Below are positions 51,852 through 62,516 of a DNA stretch of 64,000 nucleotides, in pieces (the stretch's first letter is position 1; every line of letters starts with the position of its first letter). A program made the position numbers and the translations under genes. The notes beneath the pieces were generated by a model, which was not told the origin of the DNA, searched no databases, and was given only the letters and a program-made list of their open reading frames with translations. Source of the DNA: Valencia hispanica (Eukaryota > Chordata > Actinopteri > Cyprinodontiformes > Valenciidae); the NCBI GenBank assembly GCA_963556495.2, contig OY747712.1, forward strand, positions 54,553,069-54,617,068, read 5' to 3'.

Positions 51852-52070
51852 TAGAGCTGTAATCGGGCCTTAAAAGTTCGGCCCAACCCGGTCGAGCCCG
51901 AGAGAATTCAGCCCGAGCCCGAAGAGTATATTTTGATTGACAGCTTATTAAAGCCCGAACCCAAATACAGCCCGACATTATTCAAAAGTCACACATCAGG
52001 GTTTCCACTAGAAAGAAATGGCACCGGACAACGTGACCAGCAGGTTTTCAATTAAGTGGACATTTTACTT
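51852..52070. mobile_element. hAT terminal fragment, sibling of the element at 3883-10500
   Basis: Begins TAGAGCTGTAATCGGGCCTT and follows the complement of 10500 down to about 10300 (GAATTCAGCCCGAGCCCG; CACCGGACAACGTGACCAGC). The opposite end was not found; it stops near 52070 before an LTR-like repeat. It cuts the retroposon copy on its left. Confidence 0.75.
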
Positions 52071-52235
52071 TTTATAGGGTGACCATAGTCTTGTTGTGCC
52101 GCAGATAGGTAGGATTTGGCTATGAAAAATTATGAATAATTGCTTAGGGCAATTATTAATAAGATTAACAATGTTATGTAAAAATTACCAAATTTAGGGG
52201 CACCATCCTGGGGGATTACAGGAACATTTATTTAT

Positions 52236-52265
52236 ATATATATTTAAATATATATATATATAGCC

Positions 52266-52309
<44 letters not shown>
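52236..52309. repeat. TA microsatellite within repeat X
   Basis: Two TA runs separated by TAGCCAAAT, absent from the right-hand copy of repeat X. Confidence 0.9.
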
Positions 52310-52310
<1 letters not shown>

Positions 52311-52867
52311 CCAAATTGTTCAGTCTCAGTTTATGTTTATGATTACCAGCCTGATAAGGAGATAATTAAACAAATGAAGGAATAGGTTATTACGCTGTGG
52401 ACATTAATTGTACGCATCACTCCAAGTAATCCCAGACAACTTCTCTTTAAGTTAAGGGGACTTTATTTAGAAAATAGAAAATCCGATCGATTCTAAAACA
52501 TGCAAAATTTACTACAGATCTTAGACAACAATAATAGGCGAACATTAAACACAGTTAACATGAAATGAAATCAGTGAGGACAGCTGAGGGGGATCAGAAA
52601 AGAAGGGGGTGGCCCTCACTCCAGGGAGCCCAAGTCCCAGATAGCCAGTGGGACAAAAGTCATAAATCTCAGCTCTGTGCCAAGATGGAGAACAGCACAT
52701 GGAGTCTAAGAAAGAGTCATAAAACTAGCTTTGGCTAAAGGAGCACATGGGGGAAGCGCCCATGTGGTAGGCCTCTGCTTTAGCAACAGACTAAAGACAA
52801 TGGAGTTAAACCTTTCAGCTAAGACCAGCTAACGCAGGCCTGACCAAGCCCGACTCTGCCAACGGTG

Positions 52868-52870
<3 letters not shown>

Positions 52871-52922
<52 letters not shown>
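52871..52922. repeat. AG microsatellite
   Basis: About 26 uninterrupted AG units. Confidence 0.95.
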
Positions 52923-52926
<4 letters not shown>

Positions 52927-53645
52927 GGAGATGAAGGAAAAAGAAAGAAAGGCGTGATCTGCTCAGGATAAAACAAACAGTTTCAAACACAATGCAGCTT
53001 CAAACTTATGCGTGCGGCGACGCAAAAACAAAAGAGCAAACAGGTACAGCGCTTAATGACACTTTAACCAACAATGAACGAGATCAAACTCGTTAAAACT
53101 CTATTTTCTCTGTTTATCTCCGCCCAGACAAAGTATTAGTATAAATGAACCGGTTCAGTCCTACTTTGCTTTGAAGGAGGTCCAGTCCACTTGGAGGAGA
53201 GCGAATTGTGTCCGTAGTTGAGCACGAAAAGGAAGAGATATAAAAAAAAACCTGTACAGGATTTTAGCACCGTGTGGCCCAAATGCAGGCTGACCCTGCA
53301 GGTTGACGTCTAACAAACTTTCTTGGAACAGTTCTGATATAGCTCACACAAGATACACAAACCGTATGAGCACTTCGAAGCTTTCAAATGAGTTCTTCCC
53401 GGTCCAGCAGGTCAGAACAAAAGAGAATCTTCACCGATGAGATGTCCTCTGTTCAGCAGTAGTTCATCCAAGAACTTCTGACTGGAGAACAATTCAAAAT
53501 GGGCGTGACTACTGTCATACTCCCCTTTGGCTGTGATGTCATCCCCGATGTCACGATGGGTGGTCATGGACCAATAGGAGTGTGTTGGGGGTCACTCCTA
53601 GGATTGCTGGGAAATGTGCAATCACAACATCACAATCCACAAGGA

Positions 53646-53793
53646 AATTCAATTCAGTTTATTTATATAGCGCCAATTCACAACAGATGTAATCTCAAGG
53701 CACTTAACAAGAAGTCATACATATATACAAACATTCCAATCAGTTAAAAAGTTTCCTATTTAAGGAATCCCAGCAGATTGCTTCAGTCATTGG
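53646..53793 (-). mobile_element. LINE family B, 3'-end-only copy
   Basis: About 148 bases of the terminal family B 3' UTR, from AATTCAGTTTATTTATATAG to AGATTGCTTCAGTCATTGG. No coding part. Confidence 0.82.
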
Positions 53794-54040
53794 TTTGGTT
53801 TATGAAATGTGATCACCTGTGCAGGTTTGGGACTTTGTGTTCATAACAACATGGATACATTTGTCACATTGCAAGAAACAACAGCTACAACCGAGTAAAA
53901 AGAGACATTACACCCACCCACTTACACACACACACACACACACATCCGTGGACGTGGAACAAGTGCAGGAACAGAACACTGTTAGCTGAAACTAAAGGGG
54001 TCAAGTGCTTGTAACCTCTCCCCCTTGAGAAGATAGAAAG
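53794..54040 (+). other. Leader upstream of the env-like frame, with CA run
   Basis: Sequence before the ATG at 54041, with a CA run at about 53929-53943. It may include the end of a retroviral pol gene, but no motif could be confirmed. Confidence 0.35.
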
Positions 54041-54416
54041 ATGAATCGATTTTGGACCTTTCTAAGCTGCCTGGTACCCCTAACATGCATCATGCTGTTA
54101 GGCCTTCAACAGAAACTGTATCGAAAGAAAAGATTTGAAATAAACTTTGACGGTTTTCATGACAATGTAAGGTACCAACATGCAAATGTAACTGCAATGG
54201 CTTTGAATATGTCTGATTGTTATGTGTAATGGCATGGTTTTAAAGTAAAAATAATGGGACGTAAAAAGCTAAAAATACCATTGATAAAAAATTGGAAAAC
54301 TGTACTGAATTGCCTAGAAATTACTCTCATTTAACTTGTCTAATTGGAGGAATCCAACTAAGTGGGGTTATAATACTAATCGCACTAATCTAATAAGTAT
54401 TCCAACAGCTAGATAT

Positions 54417-54841
54417 TGTTGGACATGTGTTTTCACTCTAATCTAAAGCCTATCTTAAAGGAACAGACACACATTTAATTTATGACCCTGGGCTCTCTCT
54501 GAGCTCTCATTTCACCTTCCCGCGTGCTCGTTCATTTCTGTAAAAAGGAGCAATAAGAACAACAAACAACAATTATATATGTTAACTGTGAGACGTCGTT
54601 CGCTGGACTCAGTTCTAGTAACTGAATCCAGCTTTACATCAGCATAAGGTTTTTATTGAAGCAAGAGTTAGCAGGAAACTCCTCCCACATAGATCTTCGT
54701 TCACAGAATGGTCACAGCTTCTTCACATAAGGAACACATGATGTGCCACATTCTTCTTGATTGTTCACTGTTTCTAAATGTTTCCACATGCACTACAGAA
54801 TTAAACCCTCACACAACATTTACAGAATTTCTATCTCGTCA
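54417..54841 (-). repeat. 3' LTR of the endogenous retrovirus
   Basis: 425 bases, matching the copy at 61687-62111 without length change. On the minus strand it contains CAATAAAAACC (about 54648-54658) and CATATATAATTG (about 54573-54584) as candidate regulatory A/T-rich elements. Confidence 0.88.
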
Positions 54842-54855
54842 TGTCCCTCTTTTGA
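54842..54855 (-). promoter_or_regulatory. Polypurine tract
   Basis: On the minus strand AAAAGAGGGACA directly abuts the start of the 3' LTR, the position where plus-strand DNA synthesis is primed. Confidence 0.6.
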
Positions 54856-57039
54856 TCTCTTAAAAAAATAAGAGATCACTATATATATATATATATATAT
54901 ATAAGGAAAAATGTCAGGCATCACACTTATAGAATCATATCAATTTTGAGTCCGTCTTCTCTGGAACTTTTCGGATAAGTAGTCAAGTCATCTTGTTCTG
55001 GCCGGGAATTGTGGTCGTCCGGCTCGCTCTTCTATGACCTAAGGTGAGAGGTTGCCAGCACATCACCTATATGCAAATCAAACTATTATCCAGACTGATT
55101 ACAAACTAGGTCTATCTGTAGAAAAAGCTAATACTTTTGCTGTATGTAAATCACAAAAATCATCATTGACGCAAAGTGCACTCTAAAAATCCTGTATCAA
55201 AAATGAGCAACACTGGAACAACCTAGACCATAAAGAATTTTTCTTCAAAATATATAGTAGAGGTTATAATGTAAATAAAAACTTCCAAACAAACACTAAA
55301 TGCATAAACATGCCACAAGTTAAGATGAATGGGTTGTGTGCTAAAACAACCAACCGCACAAAGGTGCCAAAACAGGATGGAACACAGGAAACATCTGTTT
55401 TTTTGGGGGGATTGTGGAAGTGGCATCATGAGCATGAGAGACTGCTCAAAAGAAAAATGTGCTGCTTTAAAGCTCAACAACCAGAAAAGGATCACAGTCT
55501 AATTTCATTCATTTACACTGCTAACAGCCTAAGTTCATTAAACCTATAGTTTTATAAGGTTTTACCACATCACTGACTATTGTTATTCATTTTCTGAGCT
55601 GATGAAGCCCAATACTTATAAAGAAAACTATAATTTCAACCTTTTTAACCAAAAAAACTGTTGAATCCTAAACAAAGGCTGTTTTTTATTTTTTTATCTG
55701 AAATGCTTTTAAAGCGACAAATTGAAAGGCTTTGTTTGGTAAAAAATAATTGAAATTTAAGTTCCCCTAGTGCCTAAGGATCTCCTCCCTTTTTCTGAAA
55801 CAGAACTGTTTCAGAAACATCCAATTATATAAGTCTCCTGTTAATCAGGTGTGACTAGATTTGCAGCTTGTTACGGAAAGATGTTATAGTTCAATAAACA
55901 CCTGTATTGTAGATTAATCTCCATGTATATTTATAGTTAAGCTCAATTCCTAGATCTTAGCTGCTATACCTTTTAGAACTGCCAGGAAAGAATTAAAAAA
56001 ACCACTGAATCTATAATTTAATGTGTCCAATCATAACATGACCTTACCCACCCCGGTCCATGGGAAAAAAGATAATAGAACCTTATTTCAATCACTCCAT
56101 AATTTGTTTTCAGGGGGCATATCGGAGCCCAGATGGGACCATGAGGGGCTCCTCCTTCTGCTGTGTCGGATCTGCTCTGCAAATACAAGAAAAGAATGCT
56201 CTTTAAGTCTCAACAGAAGCACAACCATCGTTCTCATTTTGAGGGTAATTGTGTCAGAGCCAAAATCCGCAGAGAATCAGCAGGTCGTCCATAGAAAAGT
56301 TCCCGTCACATTCACGGTATAGAGCACATACTGTATATTTTTCGCATGTACCCAGATTGGTATGAAAATGTGGTCAGATTTTTATCATTTTCAAAACAAA
56401 TAAATCTTTGGTCAGGTTTTAAGTGTACTGGTCCAGCTTTAACTATTTAGATCAATCCCATGTCGTCCCAGTCTCCAATTTACCCTTACTTTTGTCATGG
56501 AAGTATATAAATTTTTACCCATATAACTTCCTGTTCGTTCATTTACTTCACGCTCAGAATTTGTCCAAATCCTGGAGAGGAGTGTAACATCTGGAAACAG
56601 ATCAAGATTAGTGAAAGCTTCTATATATCTGGGTAAATGTCCTACAGAATATGGCATCTGAGAACAAACAAAACAGTTAATAATGCTTCATTTATTTGCT
56701 AGATATCTTGCATATTGTCACCATACACTAGTTTCAAATGGGTTTCTGTGTCCTTCTCTGAGTGAACCAAGAAAATAAATCACTACTCTCATGTGCTATA
56801 TGTCGTTTTTCTGAGTCCTAAGGTTCCTATGGAATAATACCACCAAAAAGCTGTAAAAATAAAAGTACGAAATAGCAGAAAAACCTTCATAGTTACTATC
56901 TCTCCCTTCAAGCAGTCTCTATAGAAAAGTGGATCTCCTGGTACTCTTCACTGAGGTTGAGACAAGTAGACCATAATGTTTCCACCTCCCTTTGGAATCA
57001 GTCTTAAACACCACTTTTCTTAGACTGCTTTCCCTATAT
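54856..57039 (-). other. Decayed 3' interior of the endogenous retrovirus
   Basis: Env would be expected here on the minus strand. Frames of 72 codons (56657-56439) and 90 codons (55495-55223) are open but match nothing I can name. TA run near 54885. Treated as degraded proviral sequence. Confidence 0.4.
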
Positions 57040-58090
57040 CTAGTAATGGTCTCTGCTTTTTATAATGGATTAAGTGTATCCAACTCAGTCTCCACAGCCG
57101 TTGGTGTGGTCAAAAATACCTGGAATGGCCCCTTCCACCTGGGTGATGACCAATTTTCTGTTTACAGCCTTTAATCAGGATCCAGTCACCTACTTTCAGC
57201 TCACTTCTTCCTGTAGGAATATAGGGTCATCTGGCATATGATTAGTTTGCATTTATAAATTATGTAATTATCAGTATTTTGATCATGAAAACCCACCAGA
57301 TCTCAATCAAATTGTTCTTTAGAAGAGAGTATACCAATCTAAGGAATTCTATATCTCACCCATAAATTATTTCAAATAGAATGAGCCCAATATTCAAATT
57401 TGGTATTATATGCATGTATAGTTTACCAAATCAAGACAATATCTAATTTTGTCCTGTTTCTTCCATCGCTTTTTTTTTCAATTTGCAAAATTTTTATCAT
57501 AAAATCATAAATCAGTTTGTAATTGTTCCTCATATTTTAATATATAAATCTGTAGGAAGGTTAAGGTCTCATCAAATCCGTTCAATTACTTGGTGTTATA
57601 TTCATATATAACTTTATCATAACCAAACAGTATCTCCAATTCTGTTTAGTCTTATCCATGGCCTTTCTTAATCTGCTTTTAGAATCCAATTGTCTCTTAA
57701 AAATGATCTATAATCTTTGTCCTATTTTATCAATTATTTCATTCACAAAATGTGTTCCGTTACCACTATAGATCATTTGTGGATATCAAATCTAGACATC
57801 ATTTCTCTAAACATTTCTGCAACAGTTAGTGTATCTAAATGTTTCGCTGTTAACATTACAAATCCATTAGGAGAAATGATCTTTTCTTACCAAATAGAGC
57901 TTCTTCAGTACAGCCTTTGTTTGCTCAAAGCTGTTTCTTAATTTTATATGAGAAGCTTTCCTTTTTTTCATGTCTGACACACTTCTTGTCCACAAACTAA
58001 TCAGTTTGGGAATTGAATTGTCCGTAAGAAATGCTCTAATTAGTTCGCCACTGTTCCCAATTGTTGGCCAAATGCCAAAAACATGCAAAG
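57040..58090 (-). pseudogene. Retroviral integrase remnant
   Basis: Minus strand. The core part near 57720-57860 encodes SGNGTHFVNE, where integrases normally have a catalytic Asp in place of the first Gly (DNGxxF type). The frame 58088-57867 upstream is unrecognised. The C-terminal domain near 57050-57210 encodes VGDWILIK and, one frame over, WKGPFQVFLTTPTAV, a pattern common to the integrase ends of gamma-, epsilon- and related retroviruses. Stops and at least one frameshift separate the parts. The orientation agrees with the LTR reading. No reverse transcriptase, protease or gag could be identified upstream. Confidence 0.65.
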
Positions 58091-61000
58091 TTCAATTTGA
58101 ATCTTCTGTTAGCAATAATATGATTATTTTATCTTCATATGATTACAAACCAAAGTTAAAACTTTAATTTTTCTTTTTTTCAAGTAGAACAATTCTTTAG
58201 AAGCTGTCCCATTTCAAGAATTTTATGAAAATCTACAATTTGGATTATTAATTTATCCCCTACAGAGAACATGCCCAACTTCAAGTGAAATAGGAAATCT
58301 CTTCCTAACAAATTAGAAAATAATCTCGAGATATGATTAACACAACAGATTTTTCCTGTAGCAAAATCTATTATTTTTTTTCATTTTTCTAACAACTCAA
58401 TCTCATTTTTTTAGTGGAAAACAAAATTCCTAATTTTTTTCTCTCCATCTGGCTTCACTAACTTCCTACCATTTTGTCAATGAGATAATCAGCAACTGAT
58501 ATTTCCATAACAAAACATCACTTCTCTATTCCTTGCTCTCTGCTTATCTGCTCCTTCATAAAGATTCTACAAATTAGCTTATTATTATGATTATATGTGG
58601 AAGAGTGTGTTGCTAGATATCCAAAACGTGGTACCATTCTCAACTCAAATTGGGGCGAGGGCCGGCAACCTCTCCCAATCTCAGGTGTAGGTCCAGACAT
58701 CTTTCCTGCTTAATCAGACCCTTAATTTTGTCCCATTAGCAACAACTCCATTGAGTGTAAATACTGAAGTGCGCTTATACTCAGTGTGCTACGGTAACTA
58801 AAGTTGAATTTTGGAGTGTGTTACTACATTCTTTACTACAGTAATCCCGTAACGAACATTTCTTCTCTTTTTTTCAGTCTCTAACCCAGCGCATTACAAG
58901 ATTGTTTACTTTCAACAGGTATATTATCTGTCATTAAAATGTTAGAAGCAAGCATCTGAAGCTGCCGCTTGTTACAAAGAATAAATCCACGTAGCCACCC
59001 AGCTGTCGCTTCCCCACAGGACCTGTAGACATCCGCCTGAATTTCAAAATAAAATCACTCTTCTCATAATCCGTCATTTTTAAACCATTTCTTTTATACT
59101 ATATGAGAGATCTCACAGACATCCCATGAATATCATTAAAAATATTAGCTAAGTTTTTTTATTTTTTATTATTATAATAGAGTAACAGTTGCCGCTGCAC
59201 TTAAGAAATCCCAACCTTTTGTATACAGAGAGCTGCACGCAGCTCATAAAACATCCTCCACCTTATCAGCTAGCAGGGGGAGGTGTGCTCCTTCCCTTCT
59301 GCCTTCTTGCAGTTGGATAACCTTTAACAATTTTGAAACGCATGATGAATCTGGTTTCAAACAAGTCTTTCTCAGGAAGTCCATTTTACCGGTTTTCTGT
59401 CGCAACCCATCACAGTTGGTTTGTTTATTAAGAGAACAACTAACGACCCATTGTCGAGGGACAGAGGGGGGGTCTTGTTTATTATCAGAACGGCCCTTCC
59501 TTGAGGGGAAGGGGGTCGCTTGTTTAAGATAATTCATTTAGATCACAGTAAAGTTTACCTTACTCTTCATAGGATTTTTTAAAATATGGAAGTGAATTTT
59601 CTCTTTTATTTTATTTCTCTTTCGGCGGAACTTTAGGAGAAAACAAAGTTTAAAACATTTTTCATCCTCCCGAGTGCTAAAAAACACATCAGCTTCACGC
59701 ATGAACCCCTCCTTTTTCTCTTCTTTGCTCCTTCCAGAGGAATTCCTTTGTTTGAGACGCCTAAGGTCTATTCTTCAATTTTGATCTTTTTAATTTTATT
59801 TTATATCGCAACTACCAAGTGCAAATTCATAATCTTCATTCTACAGAAATGTATTGTCTTTTCTCTTACATAAATTTTGCATCTCCTTTAAATCTTCTTT
59901 GCTATTTTTTCCCCATATTTCGATAAGTTACATTTTGCTGTTTTTATTTTCATTTTTAAATATTTATCATTCTCATGTTAATGAAGTAAATTCAGCTTTT
60001 ATTTCACTTTAATCTGATCTATTTATCTTATCGCAGTGTTATTTACTCAATCTTCTAATGATGAGAGGAGATTTTTAAGTGAAAGCCCGCGCCTCGCGCT
60101 GCTATGCTTCCAGTCCCTGACCAGCCTGCTGTCTGCTAACTCCTCTCTCCCAGTTTGTTTATCCTGTGGCAGAATATAAAAAAGAATTACACATTCATGC
60201 AATATATATTTTTGGGCATGCATGGGAAGAGACCCTCACCAAAATCATCTTCAAAGAACTCTTCCTCATAAATGCCTTTTATTTCTTTACAAAGTTATTA
60301 CAAAACATTCTGAGAGACAGCCTCTCTTACAGGATCCAATCAGCTTAATAATACATATTCATATAGATGCAAAGTGTGCCTGTAGTTCTTCCCTAATAGG
60401 TTAAGCCCCTGTTAATATATTATTTTTGGTTGCTAAGCAGAAAACCTTCCTTCTCTCAACAGCCTATTTTGCACGACCAAACCAACAGATGTTTCCTGTT
60501 TTTTTCAGATAATCGTGACCCATTGTCTAACTCATATCCTGTTCTTAACAGTTTTGTCCATTTAATCGTGACCGTTCCTTTCTGACCCGTGGGTCACATC
60601 CTGTGCCAACACTTTTCTGCATTTAGTTAATTATTTTAGCACATAACCCCTTCACCTTTTGGCCTGTGTATTCATTCAATGCTTGTTTAAAAGTTTTTAT
60701 TTACAATACTAACCATGAGACTCCTCTCGGCCTACTTCAGCTGTTTCAAAAGGAAGAAATCTCCATTCATTCACACACACACAGTCACACAACCGGTTTA
60801 TCACATATTAATATCATTATGTATTTATTATCATGCTTTTTCATTACTAGTATTATTATTTAGATATTATTTATCATTAGGCCTATTTCTAATTGAGATC
60901 CCAGATCTCTGCGCGCTTTGGAGTCCAACTCCTTTAACATGGATATTCATTGTGAGATCCCGGATCATCACGCAAAGATCCCCGATCTTTATTTGCAAAA

Positions 61001-61663
61001 CACAAACTTGCATTACAAAGGTCCCAGACCTAGTTATCTTTAATCTTATCTTTTATTCTTTCACACATCAAATTTTGTACTCACTGGATTTCTTGTCCCT
61101 GTGTCCCGTCATCAAACTGTTGCTCCGGGAGGGAACCCCGGCCTCCTTTTTTACCTAATGGTGAGGTGGAAGGCTTTGATACTAGTTCCGAACCAGGCCG
61201 TGCACGGACTCTCAGCAGCCTGCGGTTCCTCCCGGAGATCCAGTTTGCTCAAAGGAACAAGAAATGCGAGGGTTAAAATCGCTCTCTGATCTCTGAGTTT
61301 TCTTTTTTTAGACATTCCGTGGTTTCTCAATCCACAATCTGATTCACACTCAGCCTTCTTGGTGTCCAACACGCAAGCTTTCAATAAGAAGCGTCCTAGC
61401 TTACCTTAGGGCCGGCCACACCCTGAGTTTACAGACCCGGTCGGCGTCTATTTAACTCAGCAGAAACAGAAATCAACATTTACTGGAGAACTACAGACAG
61501 AACATACTTTTAGGTTAGTCAATTTTGCGCCTCGTGTGTCAGCGCTTACCAAATAACTTCAGACCCGGGTCACTTCCGTCCTCCGATTTCCAGTATATGC
61601 TGATCACAACAATTTCAACAAAATCCTATTATTCCAAACTCACGTTTTCCTTTGCTCCTCCAG
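58091..61663 (-). other. Decayed gag-pol interior and leader of the endogenous retrovirus
   Basis: About 3.6 kb between the integrase remnant and the primer-binding site. The longest minus-strand frame is 97 codons (59537-59244); none shows RT, protease or capsid motifs to me. AT-rich with many stops. Gag and most of pol should have been here. Confidence 0.4.
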
Positions 61664-61683
61664 AAATCACGTCGGGGTCACCA
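61664..61683 (-). promoter_or_regulatory. Primer-binding site for tRNA-Trp
   Basis: The + strand reads AAATCACGTCGGGGTCACCA, the 3' end of tRNA-Trp including CCA; the minus strand therefore carries its complement, TGGTGACCCCGACGTG. It lies three bases from the inner edge of the 5' LTR. tRNA-Trp priming is known from avian leukosis viruses and HERV-W-type elements. Confidence 0.85.
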
Positions 61684-61686
61684 TAT

Positions 61687-62111
61687 TGTTGGAAAGGTGT
61701 TTTCACTCTAATCTAAAGCCTATCTTAAAGGAACAGACACACATTTAATTTATGACCCTGGGCTCTCTCTGAGCTCTCATTTCACCTTCCCACGTACTCG
61801 TTCATTTCTGTAAAAAGGAGCAATAAGAACAACAAACAACAATTATATATTTTAACAGCGAGACGTCGTTCGCTGGACTCAGTTCTAGTAACTGAGTCCA
61901 GCTTTACGTCAGCATAAGGTTTTTATTGAAACCAGAGTTAGCAGGAAACTCCTCCCACATAGATCTTCGTTCACAGAATGGTCACAGCTTCTTCACACAA
62001 GGCACACATGATGTACCACATTCTTCTTGATTGTTCACTGTTTCTAAATGTTTCCACATGCACTACAGCATTAAACCCTCACACAACATTTACAGAATTT
62101 CTATCTCGTCA
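61687..62111 (-). repeat. 5' LTR of the endogenous retrovirus
   Basis: 425 bases, partner of 54417-54841; terminal TG...CA on the minus strand; ATAT duplication outside at 62112-62115. Confidence 0.88.
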
Positions 62112-62516
62112 ATATCCAGCAGCTGCTACCATTTGTATTAAAGCTAAATGCCACTATATAGGCGGATGGTTTATAAGAGATCTTTATCTGGGAAGATCAC
62201 AATGTGATAACACTTTGGAAATTGAAAATTTAAGGAAGCTGAGAAGCATGGGTTTGACAATAGGGCCACTGGAGCCATCTGGAACACTTTCAACCACCTG
62301 AAGCCATTGAGCGAGGGGGAACCTTCACCTCTTTCTCATGACTGTGTGTGTGGTTCTAAGACCTGCCCACCTAAGTGGTGTGGCACTGGCACCTATCATT
62401 TGGTCAGACCTAAGCCAGTTTCCTTTGTGATCCCCAGACAAAATCTGACAGAAAGAATGCATGTAAACCACCGCAGAAAAAGAGATACTGGTATAACTAA
62501 ATCTCCACCTTTAATA

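Larger units (their letters stand above)
52092..53640 (+). repeat. LTR-like repeat X, left copy
   Basis: Starts TGTTGTGCCGCAGATAGGTA and for about 290 bases matches 62517-62740 on the same strand. Further in the two diverge, with only patches such as CTCCGCCCAGACAAAG (about 53120) against CTCTGCCCAGACAGAC. It may be the 5' LTR of the retroviral remnant whose env lies at 54041, ending near 53640 (CACAATCCACA), but the internal divergence makes this uncertain. Contains TA and AG microsatellites. No coding sequence. Confidence 0.45.
54417..62111 (-). mobile_element. Endogenous retrovirus, antisense, with two 425-bp LTRs
   Basis: Direct repeats 54417-54841 and 61687-62111 have equal length and differ at about 15 sites by eye. 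ATAT lies at both outer borders (54413-54416, 62112-62115). Read on the minus strand, each LTR starts TGACGAGATAG and ends CAACA, a primer-binding site follows the right-hand LTR and a purine tract precedes the left-hand one. So the 5' LTR is on the right. The 6.8-kb interior is heavily decayed; only integrase sequence was recognised. It lies within an env-like gene of another retroelement. Confidence 0.85.

Noticed and set aside
59244..59537. 97-codon minus-strand frame as retroviral gag
   Set aside because: Position suits gag or early pol, but no capsid or zinc-knuckle motif is visible, so no name is given.
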